Assembly (NCBI RefSeq): GCF_002211365.1
Contig: NZ_LOKZ01000023.1
Location: forward strand, 329,021 to 393,020
DNA from: Rhizobium sp. R711
Lineage (GTDB): Bacteria; Pseudomonadota; Alphaproteobacteria; Rhizobiales; Rhizobiaceae
Direction: 5' to 3'
Length of the DNA: 64,000 bases
The notes under the pieces are model-generated. The model did no database searches, was not told the origin of the DNA, and saw nothing but the letters and a program-made list of their open reading frames with translations. Below, piece by piece: positions 17,000-25,927 of the stretch (the stretch's first letter is position 1; every line of letters begins with the position of its first letter). The position numbers and the translations under genes were made by a program.

Positions 17000-18592
17000 G
17001 TGACCTACCAGGCTGATCGCGACCGTACCGCGCGAAAGACCGGATATTTCATCAGTTTCCTGATTCTGGCTTTGCTGGCCGGCTTGCCGATCGCGGTCTG
17101 GATGGATGTCAGCGCACTGTCGCAAAACACAGTGAAACGCCAGGCGCAGGACATGAGTTCGCTGGTCACCAGTATCCGTTCCTATTATGCAAGCAATGTG
17201 GTCGGGCGCATTCTGGCGGCACATGCCGCCGGCGGCGACGTCGGCACGGTCGTAACGCATGATTACGCGGACATACCCGGCGCCATCCCGATTCCAGCGA
17301 CGCTTTCCCTCGAACTCGGCGATGTCATCCGCCAGCAGCAGGCCAACATCACCTATCGCTTCCTCTCCGACCTGCCGTTCAAGCGGCGCGCGCCGCATCC
17401 TCTGGACGCTTTTGAAACGAACGCTCTGTCGGCACTTCGCGCCGATCCCAAGCAGATGCCGACGGAACTCAGCCGTAGCGGCTTTACGAACACGTTTCGG
17501 CTTGTGACCCCCGTCGTGATGGGCGCGGCCTGCGTCACGTGCCACAACACCCATCCGGAAAGCCCGAAGACGGACTGGAAGGTCGGCGATGTGCGCGGCA
17601 TTCAGGAAGTTATCATCAGGCAACCCTTCGCGCGCAACGTCTTCGCATTCAAATATCTGCTGCTGTATTTCCTTTGCATGGCGGGACTTGGCATCGGCTT
17701 CATCGTCTTCCAGCAGCGCCAGAGGGTCCTGATCCAGGGCGTCAACCGCGAGCTGGAATCGGCGAACGAGTTTCTGGCCAGCGTTTCCATGAAAATCTCG
17801 CGCTATCTGTCGCCTCAGGTCTACAAGAGCATCTTCAGTGGTCAAAAGGACGTCGTTATCCAGACCGAGCGCAAGCGGCTGACGATTTTCTTTTCGGATA
17901 TCAAGGATTTCACGGCGACTACCGAGCGGCTGCAACCGGAGGCGCTGACGGAGATGCTGAACGAATATCTGACCGAGATGTCGGCTATTGCGCTGAAGCA
18001 TGGCGGCACGGTCGATAAGTTCATTGGCGACGCCGTGCTGGTGTTTTTCGGCGATCCGGAAACGAATGGCGCGGTTGAAGACGCGAAGGCCTGTTTGCGG
18101 ATGGCTGTCGACATGCAGCATCGCCTGGGCGAGCTGAAGGAGAAGTGGCGCCTTGACGGCACCGAGGAACCGTTCGTCGTACGAATGGGGATCAATTCCG
18201 GTTATTGCAACGTCGGCAACTTCGGCAGCAATGATCGCATGGACTACACGATCATCGGCGCAGAAGCCAATCTCGCCGCGCGGCTGCAATCCATCGCCGA
18301 AGGGGGAAAGATCGTGATCAGCTATGAGACCTTCGCGCTCGTGAAGGACATTGTCGATGCAACGCCCCTGCCACCGATCACCATGAAGGGCATTCACCGC
18401 GAGGTGGTGCCTTACGCCGTCAATGGATTGCTGGGTGGCGACCGGAACCTGCGTGTGCTGAGCGAGCACTTTGCTGGCCTCGACCTGCACCTCGATCTGG
18501 CGCAGCTTGACCCGGATGAGCGTGAACGCGTGCGTGCCGCGCTTGCTGAAGCGATGGCCGCGATCGACGCGCAGCCGCCGCGCACCTCCTGA
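17000..18592 (+). CDS. Adenylate/guanylate cyclase with Tll0287-like (DUF3365) CxxCH sensor domain
   Basis: A protein of about 530 residues. A membrane helix near residues 15-35 is followed by an extracytoplasmic domain with CVTCHN (Cys178, Cys181, His182), the heme-binding motif of Tll0287-like domains. A second helix near 215-235 is followed by a class III cyclase domain with FFSDIKDFTATTE, KFIGDAVLVFFG and YTIIGAEANLAARLQ. The frame is open from a TTG at 16913; the GTG at 17000 is preferred because it has a GAGG site seven bases upstream and gives a short cytoplasmic tail before the first helix. By inference it senses redox or a small ligand through heme and makes cAMP or cGMP. Confidence 0.82.
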   Translation: MTYQADRDRTARKTGYFISFLILALLAGLPIAVWMDVSALSQNTVKRQAQDMSSLVTSIRSYYASNVVGRILAAHAAGGDVGTVVTHDYADIPGAIPIPATLSLELGDVIRQQQANITYRFLSDLPFKRRAPHPLDAFETNALSALRADPKQMPTELSRSGFTNTFRLVTPVVMGAACVTCHNTHPESPKTDWKVGDVRGIQEVIIRQPFARNVFAFKYLLLYFLCMAGLGIGFIVFQQRQRVLIQGVNRELESANEFLASVSMKISRYLSPQVYKSIFSGQKDVVIQTERKRLTIFFSDIKDFTATTERLQPEALTEMLNEYLTEMSAIALKHGGTVDKFIGDAVLVFFGDPETNGAVEDAKACLRMAVDMQHRLGELKEKWRLDGTEEPFVVRMGINSGYCNVGNFGSNDRMDYTIIGAEANLAARLQSIAEGGKIVISYETFALVKDIVDATPLPPITMKGIHREVVPYAVNGLLGGDRNLRVLSEHFAGLDLHLDLAQLDPDERERVRAALAEAMAAIDAQPPRTS

Positions 18593-18612
18593 TACCTTGC
18601 AGAATTTGGGGC

Positions 18613-18648
18613 GAGAGGCGGTGGGACGCATGAACCACCGCCCCTCTC
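18613..18648. terminator. Hairpin between cyclase gene and pobA
   Basis: An inverted repeat with arms GAGAGG-CGGTGG and CCACCG-CC-CCTCTC lies between two convergent genes. It is a likely bidirectional transcription stop, although no long T-run follows. Confidence 0.55.
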
Positions 18649-18654
18649 CATGTG

Positions 18655-18677
18655 CTCTTCCGTGGATAGCGGAAGAG
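18655..18677. terminator. Second hairpin just after the pobA stop
   Basis: Perfect eight-base arms CTCTTCCG and CGGAAGAG surround a seven-base loop. The hairpin sits two bases beyond the pobA stop codon and is probably the pobA terminator or an RNA-stabilising stem. Confidence 0.55.
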
Positions 18678-18679
18678 AC

Positions 18680-19852
18680 CTAGTAGGGAAGGCCGACGTA
18701 ATTTTCCGCAAGCGACGTCGAAGCTGCGCGTGAATGCGTGAGATAGTCGAGTTCGGCCTCCTGGATCTTTTGGTCGAAGTCACCGGTATCAGGAAACCGG
18801 TGCATCATCGTGGTCATCCACCAGGAGAAACGAACCGCCTTCCAGACCCGGGCGAGCGCCCTTTGGGAATAGGCATCGATGCCTGCGTTCGAACGATCCT
18901 GGTAGTGTTCGATGAGGCCAGAAAACAGATAATGGACATCACTCGCGGCGAGATTGAGACCCTTGGCACCGGTTGGCGGGACGATATGGGCGGCGTCGCC
19001 AACAAGGAACATGCGGCCAAAGCGCATCGGTTCGGCCACGAAGGAGCGAAGCGGCGCGATCGACTTTTCGAAGGAAGGCGCGGTAATCAACGTCTCGGCG
19101 TGGTGGGCAGGCAGACGTCGGCGCAATTCATCCCAGAAACGGTTGTCGCTCCAATCCTCGATCCTTTCGTCGAGTGGACACTGGATGTAGTAACGACTGC
19201 GGTGCTCGGAACGCATGGAACAGAGCGCAAATCCCCGCGGGTGGTTGGCATAGATCAGCTCGTGATTGACAGGAGCAACGTCAGCCAGAATTCCAAGCCA
19301 CCCGAAGGGGTAGACCTTCTCGAATGTTTTCAGCGATCTTTCCGGCACCGCCTTGCGGCTGACGCCGTGAAAACCATCGCAGCCGGCAATAAAATCGCAA
19401 TCGATGCGCTGGGTGGTGCCGTCCGTCTCGTAGGTGATGTAAGGGGTCGCTCCATGAAAGTCGTGCGGTTTGACATTCGTCGCCTCGTAGATCGTCTGCG
19501 CGCCGCTGATTTTGCGTCGCTCCATCAGGTCGCGGGTGACTTCCGTTTGCCCGTAGACCATGACGCGCTTGCCGCCGGTCAGGCCGAAAAGGTCGATGCG
19601 GTGATCGCGCCCGTCGAAGGCAAGTGAAAAACCGTCATGCGGCAGGCCCTCGGCATGCATGCGCGTGCCCGCCTTTGCTTCGTCGATCAGACCGACGGTA
19701 CCTTCCTCCAGCACACCGGCGCGTACGCGGCCAAGAATATAGTCCTTTCCCACACGGTCCAAGATGACGTTGTCGATACCGGCCTCCGTGAGCAGCTGGC
19801 CGAGCAAAAGTCCCGCTGGACCGGAGCCGATGATGGCGACCTTGGTGCGCAT
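18680..19852 (-). CDS. pobA: 4-hydroxybenzoate 3-monooxygenase
   Basis: A 390-residue group A flavoprotein monooxygenase that hydroxylates 4-hydroxybenzoate to protocatechuate using FAD and NADPH. The dinucleotide motif IIGSGPAGLLLGQLL is at residues 7-21, the DG motif is at FIAGCDGFHGVSR, and the second FAD motif is at RMFLVGDAAHIVPPTGAKGL. The length matches PobA enzymes. It is divergent from the AraC-type regulator gene. Its product feeds PcaHG. Confidence 0.95.
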   Translation of the reverse strand: MRTKVAIIGSGPAGLLLGQLLTEAGIDNVILDRVGKDYILGRVRAGVLEEGTVGLIDEAKAGTRMHAEGLPHDGFSLAFDGRDHRIDLFGLTGGKRVMVYGQTEVTRDLMERRKISGAQTIYEATNVKPHDFHGATPYITYETDGTTQRIDCDFIAGCDGFHGVSRKAVPERSLKTFEKVYPFGWLGILADVAPVNHELIYANHPRGFALCSMRSEHRSRYYIQCPLDERIEDWSDNRFWDELRRRLPAHHAETLITAPSFEKSIAPLRSFVAEPMRFGRMFLVGDAAHIVPPTGAKGLNLAASDVHYLFSGLIEHYQDRSNAGIDAYSQRALARVWKAVRFSWWMTTMMHRFPDTGDFDQKIQEAELDYLTHSRAASTSLAENYVGLPY

Positions 19853-19962
19853 GGTGTCCTCCCTTGTCTTTTGTCAAATTGTGACGAGGCAACGGGCAAT
19901 CAACAATGGACAATTCCGCCATGAAATTGCACAAATCGAACATGCGACGGACGGAAGCGGTA

Positions 19963-20850
19963 ATGACGAGAATTGTTCCGACATACGAGCTATATGGCGA
20001 GAACACCGGTAGAAAGCCGGATTTTTGGCTTCATTGCGAAACAATTCCATCCCGCAGCAGCCTGCATCACTTTGAGATCCGGCCGCATCGCCATGACAGT
20101 TTCTTTCAGATCTTATACATAGATAGCGGGTCCGGCGAAGCGCTATTCTCAGATGCCTGGCTTCCGATCAAAGCGCAGTCGGTGATCACCGTTCCCCCGG
20201 CCCAAGATCACGGTTTTCGCTTCTCCAGGGACATCGACGGCTTCGTCATTACGGTATTGAGTTCGCATCTGAAGGCGATACCCGGCGACCGCAGCCGTCT
20301 CGGCGGGTGGATGGCATCGCCGCATCTGACGAACCTCGACATGGGAAATGAGGACGCCCGTTACGTCGCGGCTTGCCTGCAGCGGCTCGGGCGCGAGTTC
20401 TCCCAACGCCGGGCCGGACGCAATGATCTGCTGGATGCTTATTTGACCACAGCTTTGCTGCTGACGGCGCGCATTTCTTCCCAAACACAGGAAGATCGGC
20501 CCGCTGCCGATGAAAACGAGCGCCGCATGGAGCTCTTGCATGACCTGCTCCAGCGGCATTTCAAATCACATCAGCCGGCAGCTTTCTATGCTAAGGCGCT
20601 CGGCATCTCGCCAACGCATCTGAACCGCATCGTGCGCGCCGCGACCGGCCACGGCGCTCACGACCTCATCGCTCGCAAGCTTGTCGACGAGGCAAAGCGC
20701 GAGCTGGTGTTCACCTTTGGCAGCGTTCAGGAAATTGCCTATCGGCTTGGTTTTTCGGACCCGGCCTATTTCTCGCGCTTCTTCCTCAAGCAGGCTGGCC
20801 AGACACCCCGGTCATGGCGCATGGCGCAGCGTGCAAAGCTCGGCGTCTAA
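19963..20850 (+). CDS. pobR: AraC-family regulator of pobA (PobR type)
   Basis: A regulator of about 295 residues with an N-terminal cupin-like sensing domain (FEIRPHRHDSFFQILYI) and a C-terminal AraC helix-turn-helix pair (FYAKALGISPTHLNRIVR and IAYRLGFSDPAYFSRFF). Rhizobial pobA is typically controlled by a divergent AraC-type activator responding to 4-hydroxybenzoate, and the position fits. The frame is open from 19906; the Met at 19963 has a GGAAG site five bases upstream and begins in the style of the family (MTRIVPTYELYGE). It ends four bases into the convergent IclR gene. Confidence 0.85.
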   Translation: MTRIVPTYELYGENTGRKPDFWLHCETIPSRSSLHHFEIRPHRHDSFFQILYIDSGSGEALFSDAWLPIKAQSVITVPPAQDHGFRFSRDIDGFVITVLSSHLKAIPGDRSRLGGWMASPHLTNLDMGNEDARYVAACLQRLGREFSQRRAGRNDLLDAYLTTALLLTARISSQTQEDRPAADENERRMELLHDLLQRHFKSHQPAAFYAKALGISPTHLNRIVRAATGHGAHDLIARKLVDEAKRELVFTFGSVQEIAYRLGFSDPAYFSRFFLKQAGQTPRSWRMAQRAKLGV

Positions 20851-21602
20851 GCCAACACCAGGCGTAGCGCCTTCTGCGTCTCCCTAAGCAGCGACAGGTA
20901 GCGATCCGGCATTTCCGCAGCCGGCGCATGCGCGGCCGGCGCCCCGATGTTGATTGCCGCCACCGTTTGCCCGCGATCATTCACAACGGGAACTGCAATG
21001 GAACAAAGGCCGATCTCCAGCTCCTGGTCGATCACGGCGTAGCCCTGCTCGCGCACGCGGCGAAACTCCAACAGCAGTTCCTCGACATCTGTCTTGGTGT
21101 TCGGAGTATTCGGCTTGAGGTTGGTGCGGGCAAGGATTGCCCTGGCATCGATCTCTGGAAGCGCTGCCAGCAGAACACGTCCCATCGAGGCACAATAGGC
21201 GGGAAGACGGCTGCCAGGCGTCAGATTGATTGACATGACACGGCGCTGCGAGGCGCGGGCGATATAGACGATCTCTGTGCTGTCGAGCACCGAGGCCGAT
21301 GCGCTCTGCCCTGCTTTTTCCGACAGCTGATCGAGATGCGGCTGAATGAGGACGGGCAGGGGCGTTGCCGAGAGATAGGCATGACCGAGCCGCAGAATCT
21401 TTGGCGTCAGGGCGAAGAACTTGCCGTCATAGTCGGCATAACCAAGTTCGGCGAGGGTCAGCAGCGACCGGCGTACCGTGGCCCGATCGAGCCCGGTCAG
21501 CTTCGCGGCGTCCGCAATCGAAAGGCGCTGGCGCGTCTCCTCGAAGGCTTCGATGACCTTCAGTCCTCTGGCGAAGCCGCTGACGAAATCAGTCTCGCGC
21601 AT
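20847..21602 (-). CDS. pcaR: IclR-family regulator (PcaR/PcaU type)
   Basis: A 251-residue IclR regulator with a winged helix (IADAAKLTGLDRATVRRSLLTL) and a C-terminal effector domain (ASVLDSTEIVYIARASQRRV and LPAYCASMGRVLLA). PcaR/PcaU-group proteins respond to beta-ketoadipate and control pcaIJF. The Met at 21602 (MRETDFVSGFARGLKVIEAF) is the family start; the frame opens at 21659. Elsewhere this regulator often lies next to pcaIJF; here about 5.5 kb separates them, yet IclR-type boxes remain at pcaI. Confidence 0.85.
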   Translation of the reverse strand: MRETDFVSGFARGLKVIEAFEETRQRLSIADAAKLTGLDRATVRRSLLTLAELGYADYDGKFFALTPKILRLGHAYLSATPLPVLIQPHLDQLSEKAGQSASASVLDSTEIVYIARASQRRVMSINLTPGSRLPAYCASMGRVLLAALPEIDARAILARTNLKPNTPNTKTDVEELLLEFRRVREQGYAVIDQELEIGLCSIAVPVVNDRGQTVAAINIGAPAAHAPAAEMPDRYLSLLRETQKALRLVLA

Positions 21603-22075
21603 GTTTCCCCGATCTGCTCCCCGAGATGTTTGGATCCGCCGGTCACGCTGGTCATCCAATTTTGCTTTGTCCCAGCCCCCATTTTATGGCTGTTTTTTGC
21701 GCTTGATGCGAGAAGGTTTGGCCGTCTTATCCCAATTGATTTGTCGTTCGATATTGCTGCAAAATTGCCCGAGCCAGCGGCCGATCAGGATAGTGGCCGT
21801 CTGCCAATGGCAAGTGCGCCTTGGCATAGATTAAACGGCTGCGCTGATCCTGCAGCCTGCGGACCGGATCGGACCGAGGATTGATCGGCTGAGGAAGCTC
21901 TCAACATGGTTCGGATTGCCTGGCCTTCGTCTGAATAGCTCTTGGGGGCACTCGTACGAAAAGTGCTCGTCGGCGTGGATTCTGCTGGCAACCCTTAAGC
22001 ACGAGGGGAGAACGCCAGACAATTCGATCCGTGGTAAGCGCCCGGATCACCGATTACCACGACAGAGATGGTGGA
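21603..22075. other. Intergenic region between pcaR and the ClC gene
   Basis: No gene can be supported in this stretch of about 470 bases. It contains the pcaR promoter and, at 22031-22060, an inverted repeat with arms GTGGTAA and TTACCAC that may end the leftward ClC transcript. Its composition is less regular than the flanking genes. It marks the left border of the segment that splits pcaR from pcaIJF. Confidence 0.5.
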
Positions 22076-23902
22076 TCACTCCGCAGCTTTACTGTTTGCC
22101 GGAAGGAACGGGCGGCGGTCGAGTTCGTTGGCTCTGAACGAACCCCTCAGTCGCAAAAGGTCCTTTCGCGCGATCAGGCCGACGAGCTTTCCGGATTGAG
22201 GGTCCACGATCGGGACGCGACCCATGTCGGATGAAAGCATGAGGTCGGCTATGAACCCGACAGTATCGTCGGGGTGGCCAACAGGGATCGAGTGATCCGA
22301 CACGCTCTCGCCGAGCGTTTGGAGCGCGAGTTCGCTGTCGTCCTGCCAACGCAGGATATCAGAGCGGGTTACGATGCCCGCGAGAGCGCCGTTCTCAGTC
22401 ACGACAGGATAGACACGATGGACTTGCCCGTCCTGCAAGAAGAACGAGCATGCATCGCCGATCGTCATCGATGCGGACAGGGCATCGACGTTCGCGATCA
22501 TGATTTCCCGCGCTCTGGTCAGTTCGAACGGATCCACTCCATATTCGCGGGTAATATGTTGGCCACGGCGCGCGATTTTTTCCGTCAGGATAGACCGCTT
22601 AAGCAGCAGGACGGTAATGGCATACGCGGAGACGGTGGCGACGAGCAGCGGCACCAGAGTGCTCGAGTCGCCTGTGATCTCAAAGGCGAAGAATGTGCCG
22701 GTCAAAGGCGCTCGCATGGTGCCGCCCATCATGGCGGCCATTCCCAGAAGGGCCCAAAAACCCGGTTCTCCCGGAAAAGCGAGGCCGACAAGCCAGCCAA
22801 GCGCTCCGCCGAGAATGAGGAGAGGCGCGAGAACCCCGCCGGAGGTTCCCGACGAAAGCGCGATCAACCAGATGGCAGCCTTTACAATAAGAATTGTGAG
22901 GACGGCTTTCGCCACTATATGGCTTGCGAGCAGATCAGAAATGATGTCGTAGCCGACGCCAAGGACGCGCGGCTCGATCAGCCCGCCGAGCCCGATGAAA
23001 ACACCACCCAGAGCTGGCCACCACATCCAGTGGATGGGAAGCTCCTCGAAGGCATCTTCGATCTTGTAAAGCAACGTCGTGAGGAGCCCAGATTGCAGGC
23101 CGGAGACGATGCCCATTAGCGCGCACAGCAGAATGCCCCACCAAGCGAAGTTGATGTGGAAATTCGTCGGAAAGAGCGGGCCACTGCCGAAGAGAAGAGG
23201 CCTCCAACAGATGGAAACAGCGGCCGCAACGGCGACAGGAATGAAACTGCGGGGTTTCCACTCGAACAGAAGCAGCTCCACGGCAAGCATCACCGCAGCG
23301 ATCGGCGAGCCAAATATCGCGGTCATGCCAGCCGCCGCGCCCGCCACCAGGAGCGTTTTCCGCTCTGCGGCGCTCAGATGGAAGAACTGAGCGAAAAGTG
23401 ATCCGATCGCCCCACCCGTCATGATGATAGGGCCTTCCGCACCGAATGGTCCCCCGGTTCCGATCGAGATTGCAGACGACAGCGGCTTGAGAAGGGCGAC
23501 CTTCGGCGACATCCTGCTGCCACCGATCAGAATGGCCTCTATCGCCTCGGGAATACCATGGCCCCGAATTTTTTCCGAGCCAAAGCGCGCCATCAACCCG
23601 ATTACCAGCCCGCCGATGACAGGAGCCGCGACCATCCAGGCGGACCGCGAAGCGTTCGCAAGAGATGTCGGTTCCACGCTGAGATTTCCGAACCAGACAA
23701 TATTGGTAACCAGGGAAATCAGATTGACCAGCAGCCAAGCGGCAAATGCTCCGCCCGTTCCCACTATGACAGCCATGGCGACGAGAAGGAGGACCCTTCT
23801 GTCGGTCGTAAAATCCCCGGCTTCCCGGCGAGCCAGGCCGCCGGTGAAGTCGTGAGGTCGGTTTTTCGATGCGAATGTCGTTTTGGACAAGTTCTTCTCC
23901 AC
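22076..23902 (-). CDS. ClC-family chloride channel/antiporter with CBS domains
   Basis: A 608-residue membrane protein. The ClC selectivity motifs are seen as GHGIPE (114-119, with His in place of the Ser of GSGIP), GPFGAEGP (151-158, with the gating Glu156) and GGVLAP. About ten hydrophobic segments are followed by two CBS domains over roughly the last 150 residues, including VYPVVTENGALAGIVTRSDI and VPIVDPQSGKLVGLIARKDL. It likely moves chloride, possibly with protons, under control by nucleotide binding to the CBS pair. It is not related to the flanking aromatic genes and appears to be part of an insertion. Confidence 0.9.
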   Translation of the reverse strand: MEKNLSKTTFASKNRPHDFTGGLARREAGDFTTDRRVLLLVAMAVIVGTGGAFAAWLLVNLISLVTNIVWFGNLSVEPTSLANASRSAWMVAAPVIGGLVIGLMARFGSEKIRGHGIPEAIEAILIGGSRMSPKVALLKPLSSAISIGTGGPFGAEGPIIMTGGAIGSLFAQFFHLSAAERKTLLVAGAAAGMTAIFGSPIAAVMLAVELLLFEWKPRSFIPVAVAAAVSICWRPLLFGSGPLFPTNFHINFAWWGILLCALMGIVSGLQSGLLTTLLYKIEDAFEELPIHWMWWPALGGVFIGLGGLIEPRVLGVGYDIISDLLASHIVAKAVLTILIVKAAIWLIALSSGTSGGVLAPLLILGGALGWLVGLAFPGEPGFWALLGMAAMMGGTMRAPLTGTFFAFEITGDSSTLVPLLVATVSAYAITVLLLKRSILTEKIARRGQHITREYGVDPFELTRAREIMIANVDALSASMTIGDACSFFLQDGQVHRVYPVVTENGALAGIVTRSDILRWQDDSELALQTLGESVSDHSIPVGHPDDTVGFIADLMLSSDMGRVPIVDPQSGKLVGLIARKDLLRLRGSFRANELDRRPFLPANSKAAE

Positions 23903-24007
23903 CAGGGGGCAAGCTCAGCTGGTGGCGACATATATCGTAGCACGACATAAATCAACTCGGATTTTGGCGTAAGCGGCCCGGCTCCCTTAGGCGACATCCG
24001 TAATGCT

Positions 24008-24690
24008 TCAGCGAGTTCGTTGGCTCAGGATACTCGGCCAGAGTTTGTCCAGGTACGAGCCCAGACCGGCTATCAGATCTTCGTCTGCCTCAAGACCAAT
24101 TGACATCTTCGGCAGCCCATCGCTAATGCCGGCGGATTGGCGCGCCTCGGCTCCCAATTCCGGCATGCATCATGGTCGCCGGACGCGCCACAAGGGAGCC
24201 GATTCCTCAAAGCGGCTCCGCAAGCGTGATGATCCGAAACTTGGCCACGAACTTCTGTACAGCTTCGATAGCTCCGCCCGGTTCGAAACTGAGCATTGCG
24301 CCAAAACCGGCTTGCTGGCGCGCCGATGAGATTTGCGAAGCGCGGCCAGGCGATGGTACGTTCCTCCGTGGCAGTCGTGCCGAGCGAGCACTCGGCCGTT
24401 GGGCTCCAGACTGCTCAGCGGGAGGTGAAGCGATTCCATTCCCGACGACGTGACGACAGCGGCCATGCGGCCCTCGAGCTTCGCCAATGTCCAGGCCAGC
24501 AGATCCCGGGTTGGATTGGATGTCCGGGAGTATTCGTAAGGCTAAGCTGCTTCGAATTGGCGGAACGCGAAGTTGCTGCAGAAATAAATCGGAGGCGTAA
24601 CCCGCGCCAAAGGTATCGGCCGCGATCCCACCGCCCGAGCTCGGAAAACGTCTGCGGGTATTGGCAGGGCGCGGCGAAGCCTATCGAGGA
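24008..24690 (-). pseudogene. Cystathionine gamma-synthase-like (MetB family) remnant
   Basis: Read on the minus strand, fragments match the ends of MetB-type PLP enzymes. The N-terminal part gives TPPIYFCSNFAFRQFE, an in-frame TAG, EYSRTSNPTRDLLAWTLAKL, VVTSSGMES and RHDCHGGTYHRLAALRK. The sequence then jumps to C-terminal material: RQQAGFGAMLSFEPGG, FRIITLAEPL with a stop, and SLVARPATMMHAG, ending with a SDGLPKMSIGLE-like tail. The middle, including the PLP lysine region, is deleted, and several frameshifts and stops are present. It cannot make an active enzyme. Confidence 0.82.
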
Positions 24691-24780
24691 TCAGGTCTGG
24701 ACCGAGAAGATCGCGGTGGGGAAGCAACAATAGCTGCGATGACCGATTTGGGCTTTGTCAATTCCAACGCGTACTGACAG

Positions 24781-24863
24781 TTTCACCCGTACCCTATTGA
24801 TGTTTTCACCAGCATTCTATTGGCACTTTCACCGCTCCCCTATTACAACTTTCCCCATATCGG
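24781..24863. repeat. Four 23-base tandem repeats, probable IS21-like terminal repeat array
   Basis: Units start at 24781, 24804, 24827 and 24850, exactly 23 bases apart. The first three begin TTTCACC and the fourth TTTCCCC, and the first three share a CTATT core. IS21-family elements carry such multiple repeats at their ends as transposase-binding sites. No istA or istB coding sequence is present, so this would be a solo end left after deletion. The family assignment is from memory of the pattern. Confidence 0.5.
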
Positions 24864-25066
24864 TTTGCTCAGAAAATGAAGTGACCATCATGGACGACGA
24901 GATTCCGCATTTTCGCTGGATCGTTTCCAAAGAGGGCATCGCGGAGCTCGCTCGTTCGCACGCGGCACCTAATGTTTCCCTTGAACTGCATTTTCGCCCG
25001 AGCCGCAGTGCATCGGCTCCTTTTCAGATTCTCGCTTCATAGGATGTCTGGTACGTGGCCGAACTT

Positions 25067-25273
25067 TCACCGCAACCAAATTCTTATGTTCGGGACCGCA
25101 GCCCCACTTCTGTCGTCCCGCGAAGGAACTGTTCTCACATGTCTCACTGCAGCCGTCTCGGCAGCCTCTCTGTCAGGGAACTCTTCAGGTAACACGACAT
25201 CTTCCTTATCCCAGCGGGCACGAACTCGATGAGAGCGGAAGTCGTAAAATAATTCGAGATTGATCGTTTCCAT
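25067..25273 (-). CDS. Small hypothetical protein, DUF6894-like
   Basis: A 68-residue protein beginning METINLELFYDFRSHRVRAR, with an acidic stretch and EEFPDREAAETAAVRHVR. The pattern of a short beta-strand start and a 'FPD-EAA-EA' helix resembles the small DUF6894 proteins common in rhizobia. A GAGGAA site lies seven bases before the ATG. Function is unknown. The preceding frame to 25387 is AT-rich and probably promoter. Confidence 0.5.
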   Translation of the reverse strand: METINLELFYDFRSHRVRARWDKEDVVLPEEFPDREAAETAAVRHVRTVPSRDDRSGAAVPNIRIWLR

Positions 25274-25433
25274 GATGGTTTCCTCTGGGCGCTTATCAAG
25301 CACTCTCCGCCGTAGTCCTTGCGCGCACGGGTGCAAGTACAAGTATATAACCTTCCGCTGTCTTTGCGGACTTGAATAATATCGCATTACGATACATATA
25401 TTAATCTCGATCCCATTTTATGGCAGGCCCCAG

Positions 25434-25691
25434 ATGGCAACAGATCTTCAAACACAACTTAGTGAGTTTCAGAACCGGCTCGAGAGCTTCGGACGCCGCC
25501 AAGGCCGTCGCGCTTTGAGCGCTTCCACTCTGTCCGGCCCGCTATCGGAGCGTCTTCGCAAACGTCTCGACCTGCATCGGGTAGATACCAAGCTCTTGTG
25601 GCTGGAATGGCAGTACGACATTTCGCTGCTGGTCGAGGACTTTCGTCGTTGGCTGGGCCGGGTGGATCAGGGTTTTAAAAAGAAGCAGTAG
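25434..25691 (+). CDS. Small hypothetical protein, charged and helical
   Basis: An 85-residue frame (MATDLQTQLSEFQNRLESFG...) rich in Arg, Leu and Gln and probably helical throughout, with a basic C-terminus ending KKKQ. No family was recognised. It is divergent from the DUF6894-like gene across an AT-rich gap that could hold promoters for both. It may be a genuine accessory gene of the inserted segment or a chance frame. Confidence 0.4.
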   Translation: MATDLQTQLSEFQNRLESFGRRQGRRALSASTLSGPLSERLRKRLDLHRVDTKLLWLEWQYDISLLVEDFRRWLGRVDQGFKKKQ

Positions 25692-25927
25692 CGAGTCCCC
25701 GATCCTCACCTCTGCACGCAAAGCCCGGGCAGGCCCCGCATCCTGCAAGAGTCGGACAATTGCCATCTTCCGTTTTTTCGGGTGTCCGGCATTAGGTTCA
25801 CGACCCAGCTCTGTAGCGTTCCTAAATACACGGTCGTTTGGCTGGGTATCGACTGAAACCCTTTTAACGGATAAAAAGTTTTACTCGCCTACGATCCGCG
25901 TTTTGCCCGGCTTGGGACCATTGATTT

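Noticed and set aside
16889..18631. Minus-strand open frame of 580 codons opposite the CxxCH cyclase
   Set aside because: Longer than the true gene but without recognisable motifs; the plus strand has CxxCH and complete cyclase motifs.
22031..22060. Inverted repeat after the ClC gene as a strong terminator
   Set aside because: The loop is 16 bases and no T-run follows on the minus strand, so it is mentioned only within the intergenic entry.
24003..24740. Several short plus-strand frames in this region as genes
   Set aside because: The minus strand shows broken MetB-like sequence here, and the plus-strand frames have no family features.
24755..25042. Plus-strand frame of 95 codons
   Set aside because: It runs through the 23-base repeat array, so the first part is repeat rather than protein; the later part (MDDEIPHFRW...) has no recognised family.
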